The notes under the pieces were generated by a model, which saw nothing but the letters and a program-made list of their open reading frames with translations, had not been told where the DNA came from and ran no database searches. A stretch of 20,014 bases of DNA from Verrucomicrobia bacterium UBA4286 (GTDB taxonomy: Bacteria > Verrucomicrobiota > Kiritimatiellia > RFP12 > UBA1067): the NCBI GenBank assembly GCA_002395905.1, contig DGVK01000159.1, forward strand, positions 897-20,910, given 5' to 3'. The position numbers were made by a program, and so were the translations under genes. Positions 1 through 6,693 of the stretch are shown in pieces; position 1 is the first letter of the stretch; every line of letters begins with the position of its first letter.

Positions 1-42
1 GCGCGCGTTTCGCCGCCGCCCTATGAAAGGTAGAAAAATCGT

Positions 43-684
43 ATGGACATTGCAGAGACTCTAGGGCCGGCGGGCATAATCCCCGTCATCGTGATTGAAG
101 ACGAGGCGCGGGCCGTGCCTCTCGCCAGGGCGCTTGTCGCGGGAGGGCTGCCGGTTCTGGAGGTGACGTTCCGCACCAGGGCTGCGGCCGCCGCCATCGC
201 GGCGATCCGCCGCGAGGTGCCGGAGGCGACCGTCGGCGCGGGGACGGTTCTTACGGTCGATCAGCTGCACGCCGCGAAGAAGGCGGGAGCGGCGTTCTGC
301 GTCGCGCCGGGTTTCGACCCTGCGATAGTGGAGGAGGCGGGGTCGGCGCTCATGCCGTTCTGTCCGGGTGTGGCGACGGCCAGCGAACTTTCGCAGGCGC
401 TTTCCGCGGGCGCGAAGACGGTCAAGTTCTTCCCGGCCGAGGCCGCCGGCGGAGTGAATATGATAAAGAATCTGCTCGGGGCGTTCCGCTTCACGGGGGT
501 GAAGTTCATGCCGACGGGCGGCGTGAACCTTGCGAATGTCGAGCAGTATCTGGCGGTTCGCGAGGTCGTCGCTTGCGGCGGCACGTGGATTGTCCCTAAA
601 GACGCTTTGGCGGCGGGAGACTTCGCCGCAATCGAAAAACTCGCGGCAGACGCCGCAGCACTAGTAAGGAGAATCCGGTCATGA
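43..684 (+). CDS. eda: KDPG/KHG aldolase (2-dehydro-3-deoxyphosphogluconate aldolase)
   Basis: This is a class I aldolase that cleaves 2-keto-3-deoxy-6-phosphogluconate to pyruvate and glyceraldehyde 3-phosphate, the last step of the Entner-Doudoroff pathway; family members also act on 4-hydroxy-2-oxoglutarate. The 213 residues match the usual family length. The Schiff-base lysine is K128 in the segment VKFFPAEAAGG, the active-site glutamate is E40 in LEVTFRT, and the phosphate-binding PTGGV lies at 157-161. The ATG at 43 follows AAAGG at 26-30, a rather long spacing. The stop overlaps the start of prs by four bases (ATGA), which suggests translational coupling. No edd or other sugar-acid gene is visible, and what lies upstream of base 43 is unknown. 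Confidence 0.95.
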   Translation: MDIAETLGPAGIIPVIVIEDEARAVPLARALVAGGLPVLEVTFRTRAAAAAIAAIRREVPEATVGAGTVLTVDQLHAAKKAGAAFCVAPGFDPAIVEEAGSALMPFCPGVATASELSQALSAGAKTVKFFPAEAAGGVNMIKNLLGAFRFTGVKFMPTGGVNLANVEQYLAVREVVACGGTWIVPKDALAAGDFAAIEKLAADAAALVRRIRS

Positions 685-1649
685 GCCAGTTCGGCGACGA
701 GATAATGGTGTTTTCGGGCACGGCCAACCCCGCGCTCGCGGAGAAGGTGGCGAACTACCTTGGGCGTCCGCTCAACAGAATCGACATCAAGCACTTCCCC
801 GACGGGGAGACTTTCTGCCAGGTTATAGATCCGGTCCGCGGCAAGGACGTGTTCGTCATCCAGTCGGGGTCGCCGCGTCCCAACGATGCGTATATGGAGC
901 TCTTCATAATCATGGACGCGCTCCGTCGCGGCTCTGCCGCGCGCATAACCGCCGTTCTGCCCTACTACGCCTACGCGCGCCAGGACCGCAAGGACCAGCC
1001 TCGCGTTCCGATAACGGCCCGTCTTGTCGCGAACCTGCTCCAGCGCGCCGGCGCCGACCGCGTTCTCGCGATGGATCTCCACGCGAACCAGATACAGGGC
1101 TTCTTCGACATCCCCCTCGACCATCTCAAGGCGGAGCCTGTGATTTTGAAGTACATCCGCGACCAGCACTGGGCCAGACCCGTGGTGGTCTCGCCAGATA
1201 CGGGCGGCGCAAAGACCGCCTACGGCTACAGCCGCAAGCTCTCGTGCGGCCTCGCAATCGTCGCCAAGCAGCGCACCGGCGATTCGACGGTCGACGCGTT
1301 CAGCGTGGTCGGCGATGTCAAGGGGTGCGACGTGATCATGATAGACGACATGACGGCGACCGGCGGCACGCTTTCGGCCGCGGCTAAGATGTGCCGCGAC
1401 TACGGCGCGAAGTCGGTGCACGCTTTCGTGTCGCACTTCCCTCTTACGACGAAGGGCGTCGAACGCCTGATGAACGAGACGCAGCTTGACGAACTCGTCG
1501 TGACGGATACGATTCCGCTGCGCGAGGGATTCGATCCGGCGAAGCTTCCTTTCAAGCTTACCCAGCTTTCGGTCGCGCCGCTCATCGGCGAGGCGATCAA
1601 GCGCACGCACGAGAACGCGTCGATCAACGACCTCTTCAACCACGAGTGA
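681..1649 (+). CDS. prs: Ribose-phosphate pyrophosphokinase (PRPP synthetase)
   Basis: The enzyme makes 5-phosphoribosyl 1-pyrophosphate from ribose 5-phosphate and ATP, feeding purine, pyrimidine, histidine, tryptophan and NAD synthesis in the cytoplasm. The 322 residues are close to the standard length of class I enzymes. The N-terminal half has the subunit-contact and ATP-binding signature around 36-46 (IKHFPDGETF) and the flexible-loop region YARQDRKD at 98-105. The metal-binding MDLHANQIQGFF is at 131-142, and the PRPP-binding loop VIMIDDMTATGGT is at 218-230. AAGGAG lies just before the ATG, which overlaps the eda stop as ATGA. Prs and pth are often separated by ctc (ribosomal protein L25), but here pth follows directly. 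Confidence 0.97.
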   Translation: MSQFGDEIMVFSGTANPALAEKVANYLGRPLNRIDIKHFPDGETFCQVIDPVRGKDVFVIQSGSPRPNDAYMELFIIMDALRRGSAARITAVLPYYAYARQDRKDQPRVPITARLVANLLQRAGADRVLAMDLHANQIQGFFDIPLDHLKAEPVILKYIRDQHWARPVVVSPDTGGAKTAYGYSRKLSCGLAIVAKQRTGDSTVDAFSVVGDVKGCDVIMIDDMTATGGTLSAAAKMCRDYGAKSVHAFVSHFPLTTKGVERLMNETQLDELVVTDTIPLREGFDPAKLPFKLTQLSVAPLIGEAIKRTHENASINDLFNHE

Positions 1650-2248
1650 TGAAGATTGTAGTCGGCCTCGGAAATCCCGGCGCGCAGTACGCCGACACGC
1701 CGCACTCCGTCGGGTTCGAGGCCGTGGACGCGATCGCGGCAGAGATCGGCGCGTCATGGGAGCCGAAGAAGGCGTTTCGCTGCCTTATGGCGCGGGGCGT
1801 CTTCGCGGGCGTGGACGTGATGCTGGTCAAGCCGCAGACGTTCATGAACCTCTCGGGCGATTCGGTCGCTCCGGTCGTGAAGTACAATAACGCGACCCCC
1901 GCCGATCTTCTCGTGATACAGGACGATATAGACCTCCCGCTCGGACGCATTCGCATACGCGCCGGCGGTTCGTGCGGGGGGCATAACGGGATTCGCAACA
2001 TAATCGAGCGCATCGGGACGCAGTCGTTCGCGCGTCTTAAACTCGGCGTGGGCAAAGAGCGCGGCAATGTGATTGGGCATGTTCTGGGGAAGTTCCCGCC
2101 CGAAGCGCGCAAGGTGATGGATGAGGTCGTCGCCGAAGCGGTCAAGGCCGCGGCGTCGATTCTGCGCGACGGACCTGAAAAAGCGATGAACACCTTCAAC
2201 GCATTCAACGCCGCGCCGCCTCAAGATGTCGCCGGACGGCGCGGTTGA
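1649..2248 (+). CDS. pth: Peptidyl-tRNA hydrolase
   Basis: The enzyme releases peptides from peptidyl-tRNAs that fall off the ribosome, so the tRNAs can be reused. The 199-residue protein shows the hallmark N-terminus MKIVVGLGNPG, the catalytic histidine H19 in DTPHSVGF, the asparagine in FMNLSGDSV, the QDDIDLPLG segment and the GGHNGIRNI segment with a second conserved histidine. I chose the ATG at 1649 over a GTG one codon earlier because MKIVVGLGNPG is the family N-terminus; it overlaps the prs stop by one base (TGATG). No strong ribosome binding site precedes it, so it probably depends on coupling to prs translation. The C-terminus (NAAPPQDVAGRRG) is a short extension past the conserved fold. 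Confidence 0.96.
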   Translation: MKIVVGLGNPGAQYADTPHSVGFEAVDAIAAEIGASWEPKKAFRCLMARGVFAGVDVMLVKPQTFMNLSGDSVAPVVKYNNATPADLLVIQDDIDLPLGRIRIRAGGSCGGHNGIRNIIERIGTQSFARLKLGVGKERGNVIGHVLGKFPPEARKVMDEVVAEAVKAAASILRDGPEKAMNTFNAFNAAPPQDVAGRRG

Positions 2249-2300
2249 GGCGGCTTTGGGCGCTCTGGAAGACCGCCCGAAAATTTTTGAAAATACCCCC

Positions 2301-2330
2301 TTGCGCTACTGCGGCCGAATATGATATACT
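2301..2330 (+). promoter_or_regulatory. Extended -10 sigma-70 promoter for the tRNA cluster
   Basis: A -35-like TTGCGC at 2301-2306 is followed after 18 bases by TATACT at 2325-2330, with a TG at 2322-2323 one base before it (extended -10). A transcript would start about seven bases downstream, just before tRNA-Gly. It is the only good promoter-like match in the 100-base gap after pth. The assignment rests on motif match and position. Confidence 0.65.
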
Positions 2331-2348
2331 ATGCACCGTTTTCACGAC

Positions 2349-2424
2349 GCGAGGATAACTCAGTTGGTAGAGTGCCACCTTGCCAAGGTGGTTGTCGCGG
2401 GTTCGAATCCCGTTCCTCGCTCCA
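2349..2424 (+). tRNA. tRNA-Gly (anticodon GCC)
   Basis: A 76-base cloverleaf with acceptor arms GCGAGGA (2349-2355) and TCCTCGC (2414-2420), discriminator T2421 and an encoded CCA. The anticodon stem CCACC/GGTGG encloses the loop TTGCCAA, with anticodon GCC at 2382-2384. The T arm contains GGTTCGAATCC. It is the first of three tRNAs read from one promoter. Confidence 0.97.
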
Positions 2425-2439
2425 GTGAAACCGGTGAAT

Positions 2440-2516
2440 GGGGGCGTAGCTCAGCTGGCTAGAGCAAGTGACTCTTAATCACTGGGTCCAGGGTTCGAAT
2501 CCCTGCGCCCCTACCA
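2440..2516 (+). tRNA. tRNA-Lys (anticodon CTT)
   Basis: A 77-base cloverleaf with acceptor arms GGGGGCG (2440-2446) and CGCCCCT (2506-2512), discriminator A2513 and encoded CCA. The anticodon stem AGTGA/TCACT encloses CTCTTAA, with anticodon CTT at 2474-2476, reading AAG. The T arm is CAGGG/CCCTG around TTCGAAT. The first acceptor pair is a G-U wobble, which is unusual for an elongator tRNA. Confidence 0.95.
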
Positions 2517-2534
2517 TTAAGCACCGAAACCTGT

Positions 2535-2610
<76 letters not shown>

Positions 2611-2620
2611 AATCGCATCG

Positions 2621-2651
2621 AAATCGGAGAGAACTCCGATTTTTCTTTTTT
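2621..2651 (+). terminator. Intrinsic terminator of the tRNA operon
   Basis: A perfect nine-base-pair stem, AAATCGGAG (2621-2629) with CTCCGATTT (2634-2642) around the tetraloop AGAA, is followed by a T-rich tract to about 2651. It lies 10 bases after the CCA of tRNA-Phe. Confidence 0.9.
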
Positions 2652-2990
2652 CATAGACTTGCGTATAAAGCCCAATACAGGGGGCTGTTTTGCTTTTGGC
2701 GAGTTCTCTGCCGTGTGTGGCAAAAATCCCGCTGCGGGGCTTTACCGGGGCTTTTTCGCCCCTTTTGTATCTCCGCCGCGTGACTTTAGTCAACACGACA
2801 TTTTCGAGGGAAAACGCCCGTTTCTCCGATTCCCTATGCAAACTTCAAGTCTGGTATGCGCACATTCTTTCATAGACCGATTTTGGGCGCAAAGAGAACT
2901 TCATGCCGGGAATGTGTGCAAATGCACACGAGACAGAAACGACATGGCCAAAAGACCATGCCGCATGAAGCATTGGATGACGTGAATCGG
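2652..2990. other. Non-coding junction region between host tRNAs and the integration module
   Basis: I see no convincing gene here; open frames on both strands lack ribosome binding sites and known motifs. The stretch should contain the left attachment site, since the recombinase operon ends at 2991. A GC-rich patch at about 2728-2756 repeats GCGGGGC/CCGGGGC before short T-runs and may be a worn terminator. The most ordered part is the folded segment at 2899-2970, listed separately. Confidence 0.5.
2899..2970. other. Nested inverted repeats forming a multi-branch fold
   Basis: An outer stem pairs CTTCATGC (2899-2906) with GCATGAAG (2963-2970) and can extend with one bulged base. Inside it are a perfect hairpin GTGTGCA-AA-TGCACAC (2914-2929) and a second hairpin CATGG/CCATG (2943-2947 with 2956-2960). 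The total is 72 bases. It lies just downstream of the last integration-module gene, at the predicted element edge. It could be part of the attachment site, a small RNA, or a 3' end structure; the sequence alone does not choose. Confidence 0.5.
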
Positions 2991-3389
2991 CTATGCGAGG
3001 CCTATCTCCCTCTCTTGTTCGCTCCAGAGGTCGCTCTTGATGTTGAAGAGCCGCTCGGTCGAGAAATCGTCCGGGAGTTCCTTGGCTATGACCGCACGGA
3101 GTATCTTCGGCGAAAGATTGGCGAGGCGGAGGACGCGAACCACGTATGGTCGGTCCATCTTCAACCCCTCCGCAAGCTCCTTCACGTCGGCGAACGCCCC
3201 GCTTTCGAGAAGCCGTGTCCATTCCCGTGCGCGGGCGAACAATCGTATGAGCGTCCCCGATTCGTCAAGGTCGATGTCGTTCACCTCGCCTTGCCCGACG
3301 ACGACGAGCCGCCTGCGTCCGCAGACGGTCTGAAAGCGGATCGGAATCGATACTAGGACGTTCCCGTCTTCAGTTTCCATGATGTTCAT
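2991..3389 (-). CDS. Small helix-turn-helix protein of the recombinase module
   Basis: This 132-residue protein has a likely DNA-binding helix-turn-helix at about 66-100 (ADVKELAEGLKMDRPYVVRV, then LRLANLSPKILRAVI), resembling the KorB/ParB-type HTH. Small proteins of this pattern commonly lie directly after DUF2924-recombinase pairs, especially in alphaproteobacterial prophages; this is from memory of the gene order, not a search. The N-terminal 45 residues look like a short beta-rich segment. GGAGGAG lies seven bases before the ATG at 3389. The gene overlaps the end of the recombinase gene by 20 bases, so the two are probably translated together. A role as a directionality factor or regulator of the recombinase is plausible but unproven. 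Confidence 0.8.
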   Translation of the reverse strand: MNIMETEDGNVLVSIPIRFQTVCGRRRLVVVGQGEVNDIDLDESGTLIRLFARAREWTRLLESGAFADVKELAEGLKMDRPYVVRVLRLANLSPKILRAVIAKELPDDFSTERLFNIKSDLWSEQEREIGLA

Positions 3390-4665
3390 TCTTGAACTCC
3401 TCCATGAGGCGTTTGTCGCCCTTTACCTTAAACTTTATGTCGACGGACGATTCGTAGACCGTCACGGTTTCTATGATGCTTGAGAGCAGTTCGCGCTTGG
3501 CGACCGGCGTCAGGGACATCCAGAACTCCTCCGGCGAGTCGAGCTGCCTCCGCATCTCGAAAGGAGAGATGTGGCGTTGCCCCGCGAGGGCGCGGAGCAT
3601 TGTCGGGGTCTTCAGGAACGCGACCGCCTCGGACTCGACAAGTGGTTCGATAAGTTGCGCCGGGACGGACTTTACCGAGCAGGTCGAGACTCCTCGCCTC
3701 ATGTCCTTTCGGCAAGTGTAGTATCCGTAGCGGATTTGCCCGCTACGGTTCTTGCCAGTCCAGGTGTAGGAGAGCGCGTCGCCGCAATGCCCGCAGCGGA
3801 GAAGGCCGGTCAGCAGCGCCGGAGAGGTTGCGCGCCGCTCCGTCCTCGGTTTGAACTCGACGGTCTTCAGCCGAGCCGCCACCTTGTCCCACAACTCCAT
3901 GTCGATGATTGGTTCGTGTATTCCCTTGAAGGACTCGTTCTTCAACGGGACACGCCCGATGTAGACGCAGTTGCGGAGCGCTGTCGCGACCATTACCGTG
4001 TCGAACGGCTTGTTCCTCTCAGGGAAACGGAGTATGCCGTTCTCGGTGAGACGCTTGGCGACGAGCTTTGGCGTTCCGAGTTCGAGATACCACTCGAAGA
4101 TCTTTACGACGTTCGGAGCCGTGTCAGGATCGACGACGAGCCGCTTTTCGATACGCTTGTAGCCGTATGGCACCGTCCCACCCGGCCAGAATCCCTTGCG
4201 CCTCGTCGCCGCCATCTTGTCCGACGTGCGTTCTGATGCAAGCTCCCGCTCGAACTGCGCGAATGTCATGAGGAGGTTCATGCACATCCTCCCCATCGAG
4301 GTCGAGGTGTTCAGCTCCTGCGTGACACACGAGAACGAGACGTGGTGCTTCTCCAGCTCGTTGAAGACCTGCGTAAAGTCCAGGAGCGAGCGGGAGAGTC
4401 GGTCGATCTTGTAGCAGACTATCATGTCCACAGAGCCGGCGCGGACATCGTCCATCAGCCTCTGGAACGCAGGGCGCTTCAAGTTGCCGCCGGAATAGCC
4501 GCCGTCGTCGTAGCGGTCGGGAAGGCACATCCAGCCTTCGAGACGCTTAGCGGCGATATAAGCCTCGCAAGCCATCCGCTGGGCGTCAAGCGTGTTGAAC
4601 TCCTGTTCCAGCCCCTCCTCCACGCTCTTGCGCGTGTAGATTGCGCACCGTGTCACCTGCTGCAT
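3370..4665 (-). CDS. Large serine recombinase (site-specific integrase)
   Basis: This enzyme probably integrates and excises the element by cutting all four strands and rotating them through a serine-linked intermediate. The 431 residues hold a resolvase domain (about 5-150) with nucleophile S14 in YTRKS and the DRLSRSLLDF motif with conserved arginines at 88-97. A recombinase DNA-binding domain follows (about 165-265). A zinc ribbon comes next (about 288-345), with C291/C294 (CGHC) and later C318 and C329. It is shorter than phiC31-type integrases, with little of a long C-terminal coiled coil. GGAGG precedes the ATG at 4665. Its start overlaps the DUF2924 gene by 13 bases and its end overlaps the HTH gene. 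Position at the element edge supports the integrase role. Confidence 0.94.
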   Translation of the reverse strand: MQQVTRCAIYTRKSVEEGLEQEFNTLDAQRMACEAYIAAKRLEGWMCLPDRYDDGGYSGGNLKRPAFQRLMDDVRAGSVDMIVCYKIDRLSRSLLDFTQVFNELEKHHVSFSCVTQELNTSTSMGRMCMNLLMTFAQFERELASERTSDKMAATRRKGFWPGGTVPYGYKRIEKRLVVDPDTAPNVVKIFEWYLELGTPKLVAKRLTENGILRFPERNKPFDTVMVATALRNCVYIGRVPLKNESFKGIHEPIIDMELWDKVAARLKTVEFKPRTERRATSPALLTGLLRCGHCGDALSYTWTGKNRSGQIRYGYYTCRKDMRRGVSTCSVKSVPAQLIEPLVESEAVAFLKTPTMLRALAGQRHISPFEMRRQLDSPEEFWMSLTPVAKRELLSSIIETVTVYESSVDIKFKVKGDKRLMEEFKNEHHGN

Positions 4666-5171
4666 GGCTCGCCTCCAAGCCCAAAGAACTTGCGTCCAGA
4701 GTAGTGAGTCCCCGTGATTGCCTTGACGCAGGCCGTAAGGGACGGATAGAGCTGTCCTTCGTACTCGAACTGCCCATGTCCCGCTGCCGTCACGGCGACG
4801 AGGCGTCCCTTGTACATCCGAGTGTAGGTGACGCCGCGCACGGCGGGGTTCGCCTTCCGCGTGGCGCGTGGGTTTGCGCGTCCGTCCTTGCGGGCGACCC
4901 GCGCGAGCAGTTCGATTTCCGTGGCGGTGAGGCCGCCGAGCCGATCCTCCTGGATTTGCTGCGCAAGGCGGCGGCGCATGAAAACGTCGCCGAAGGTCGC
5001 CGTACCGCCGAAACGGGAGAGATATTCCATCTTCAGCGCCTCGTGGTCGAGCGCTGCGAGTCGGTCGATCTCATGTCGAATGTCGTCTTCCATTTCGCCT
5101 TTCATGTTTTTCGACCGATATGATGCCGTAATGACGGGAGAATAGCAACGGGGTATTTCACTATTTTTCAT
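4653..5171 (-). CDS. DUF2924 family protein
   Basis: The protein matches DUF2924, a phage and prophage family of unknown biochemical function that is typically encoded directly before a serine recombinase. The conserved parts are the N-terminal EIDRLAALDHEALKMEYLSR segment, the RRRLAQQIQ...LGGL stretch, and the C-terminal TYTRMYKGRLVAV...GQFEYEGQLYPSLTACVKAI and TGTHYSGRKFFGL. I chose the ATG at 5171 (172 residues) because GGAG lies eight bases upstream, inside the last codons of the preceding gene. An ATG at 5192 would lack this site, and internal ATGs at about codons 23 and 27 would fit shorter family members. It probably assists or regulates recombination, on context alone. Confidence 0.88.
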   Translation of the reverse strand: MKNSEIPRCYSPVITASYRSKNMKGEMEDDIRHEIDRLAALDHEALKMEYLSRFGGTATFGDVFMRRRLAQQIQEDRLGGLTATEIELLARVARKDGRANPRATRKANPAVRGVTYTRMYKGRLVAVTAAGHGQFEYEGQLYPSLTACVKAITGTHYSGRKFFGLGGEPCSR

Positions 5172-5176
5172 TGTTT

Positions 5177-6235
5177 TTACTCCGTTTTGCATTGTTTCGA
5201 CTTAGGCGCGAAGCCGAAGTGCCTGCATATTTCACGCAGGGGGCGCAGCATGTTGAACTTGAACGCCGAATAGGAGATTCCCATCTCCTTGGCGGCGTCC
5301 TCTATGCTCAGTCCGTCAAGGAAGAGTAGGTTGAACGCCTTTTCGTATGCCTTGCCCTTGGGAGACGCGAGGTACGCCCTGAGAGACTGGATGTCCATGT
5401 TCTCGTCGCATTCCCTTACGCTCTGCCGCCCGTCCTCGGCGAGTTCGTCGAGGTGCATGATGTACTCTTCGGAATCGGACTCCCCGGATGACGCTTCGGC
5501 GTGTATCGAAACGGTGAACACGTCGCCGAGGCGTTTGAGCGCATACCGCGAACGCTTCATGTCCAGCACCTTCGTGCCAAGTGCGCCTTTTATGAACGTG
5601 ACGAGCGATGCAGGAGACCGCCCCTCGTTTCCGGGTCTGTTCTCGTCGTACTTCGACGCGAGGGACCAGCAGACGTACTGGAGTGTGCGCTGGTAGTCAT
5701 CCCGGTCTGCCTTGCAGTCCTGGATGCGGCCTTCGCGTATCGCGGTCTGCGTCATGCAGTCGAACGTCTGAGTCAGCTCCTTCTGGACTTCCTCTGAGAA
5801 GAGCATCTTCCTCACCGGCTTCTTCACAAGGGGAAAGAGCTTCTTGGCGAGTTCGCGCCGCTTTCGCGCCTCCTCCTCCGGCGAGAGCTTCTCCTCCGGC
5901 TTCTGAAGCCACCATCTCTTCGACTGGTCTCGTTTGGCGGTCTTGCGAACGCACCCGAAGAGGAGATACCAGTCTGAGAGTTCCCTTATGCCGTTGGCCG
6001 GATCGTCGTAGAGCTCGCGGTAGGGATGCAGAATGATCCTCTGCCCATTGTCCTCGTATGACGACACCCACACGGCGGGTCGCTTGCATCTGTGACGGCC
6101 ATCCAAGGCTCTTTGCGGAGCCGGGATGAAGCGCCGCGCCGCTGAGACGATGACGCGGTCAGGGAAGTCGGCCGACAGCCGGAGCCTCCTCTGGTGCCAC
6201 GCACGCCTGATCGATGGAGGGACAGCAGGCGTCAT
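5177..6235 (-). CDS. Sigma-70-like transcription factor (putative)
   Basis: I do not recognise a named family, but the architecture resembles a divergent sigma factor. Residues 181-235 (YQRTLQYVCWSLASKYDENR, later TFIKGALGTKVLDMKRSRY) look like a sigma region 2 helix set. An acidic linker follows (about 247-282), then a C-terminal helix-turn-helix at about 296-340 (FLDGLSIEDAAKEMGISYSA) like region 4. The first 150 residues are basic, carry WxxP-like aromatic patches and match nothing I know. The ATG at 6235 overlaps the stop of the 60-aa gene as ATGA, with GGAAAGGCGG upstream. As the largest regulator in the integration module it may direct host RNA polymerase to element promoters; that is inference. 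Confidence 0.6.
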   Translation of the reverse strand: MTPAVPPSIRRAWHQRRLRLSADFPDRVIVSAARRFIPAPQRALDGRHRCKRPAVWVSSYEDNGQRIILHPYRELYDDPANGIRELSDWYLLFGCVRKTAKRDQSKRWWLQKPEEKLSPEEEARKRRELAKKLFPLVKKPVRKMLFSEEVQKELTQTFDCMTQTAIREGRIQDCKADRDDYQRTLQYVCWSLASKYDENRPGNEGRSPASLVTFIKGALGTKVLDMKRSRYALKRLGDVFTVSIHAEASSGESDSEEYIMHLDELAEDGRQSVRECDENMDIQSLRAYLASPKGKAYEKAFNLLFLDGLSIEDAAKEMGISYSAFKFNMLRPLREICRHFGFAPKSKQCKTE

Positions 6236-6414
6236 ACAAGCACCGCCTTTCCCTTGAATATCCTGCAGGAACGCTCGACTACCTCGTCGCGCAGAACCTT
6301 CACCCCTGAGCCGTGGCGCAGAACCGTACGCTCACGAACCCGTATCGTCTTGTACTCGTCCTTCTTGCCGACGAAGTTCAGCTTCGCCGCAAGTTCGTAC
6401 ATGGGCCACGTCAT
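6232..6414 (-). CDS. Small hypothetical protein, 60 aa
   Basis: The product begins MTWPMYELAAKLNFVGKKDE, is basic and has no transmembrane segment or known domain. The start at 6414 is well supported by AAAGGAGGT six bases upstream. Its stop overlaps the next start by four bases (ATGA), and its own start overlaps a 22-codon upstream ORF in the same way. A longer reading to a GTG at 6531 exists but would start without a proper ribosome binding site and gives a low-complexity proline, arginine and glycine-rich N-terminus, so I reject it. Function unknown. Confidence 0.65.
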   Translation of the reverse strand: MTWPMYELAAKLNFVGKKDEYKTIRVRERTVLRHGSGVKVLRDEVVERSCRIFKGKAVLV

Positions 6415-6479
6415 GCCGCCACCTCCTTTGCCGCCTGGAGGATGTCGACAATGCCGCCTGTTCTTTCTTCTGTAACCAT
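6411..6479 (-). CDS. Possible 22-aa leader ORF of the integration module
   Basis: An ATG at 6479 opens a 22-codon frame (MVTEERTGGIVDILQAAKEV, then two alanines) whose TGA overlaps the start of the 60-aa gene as ATGA. Its last codons contain the AAAGGAGGT ribosome binding site for that gene. A purine-rich GGGGAAG lies some 11 bases before the ATG. It could be a real micropeptide (the sequence is helix-compatible) or a translational coupler. It is too short for coding statistics. Confidence 0.35.
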   Translation of the reverse strand: MVTEERTGGIVDILQAAKEVAA

Positions 6480-6565
6480 TTTGCCTGTTCTTCCCCGGAT
6501 TTTCCGGTGGCTTTCGAGGCGTCGCCAACACTGTGTCGGAGAACTATGGTCCTCCTCGAAAGTTG

Positions 6566-6595
6566 GCTATATGGTTTCAGTAAAAGATGTGTAAA
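6566..6595 (-). promoter_or_regulatory. Candidate promoter of the integration module
   Basis: Read on the minus strand, TTTACA (6595-6590) is followed by an 18-base spacer and TATAGC (6571-6566). It lies downstream of the terminator at 6637-6666 and upstream of the 22-codon ORF, so it is in the right place to drive the integration operon. Just upstream, two TTGCAA palindromes at 6601-6606 and 6610-6615 could be an operator. The match is only moderate. Confidence 0.4.
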
Positions 6596-6636
6596 GACAA
6601 TTGCAAAAATTGCAAAAGCGGATTGCCTCAATATGC

Positions 6637-6666
6637 AAAAAAGCGCGTAGCCAAAGGGCTACGCGC
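6637..6666 (-). terminator. Intrinsic terminator after the unknown-gene unit
   Basis: A perfect 10-base-pair stem, GCGCGTAGCC (6643-6652) with GGCTACGCGC (6657-6666) and a four-base loop, has six A residues at 6637-6642. On the minus strand this is a GC-rich hairpin followed by six T residues, placed 27 bases after the stop of the 554-aa gene. A second inverted repeat GTGTAA-AGCG-TTACAC (6677-6692) lies between stop and terminator. Confidence 0.85.
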
Positions 6667-6693
6667 GTCATTCCATGTGTAAAGCGTTACACG

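Noticed and set aside
261..1757. 498-codon minus-strand open frame opposite eda and prs
   Set aside because: It is arginine-rich antisense of well-supported genes in GC-rich DNA and has no recognisable domain.
2728..2756. GC-rich repeated GCGGGGC and CCGGGGC patch as a terminator
   Set aside because: No single well-paired stem with a clean T-run can be drawn, and the tRNA operon already has a perfect terminator at 2621-2651.
6415..6531. Upstream extension of the 60-aa protein to a GTG
   Set aside because: It would have no suitably spaced ribosome binding site and a low-complexity N-terminus, whereas AAAGGAGGT precedes the ATG at 6414.
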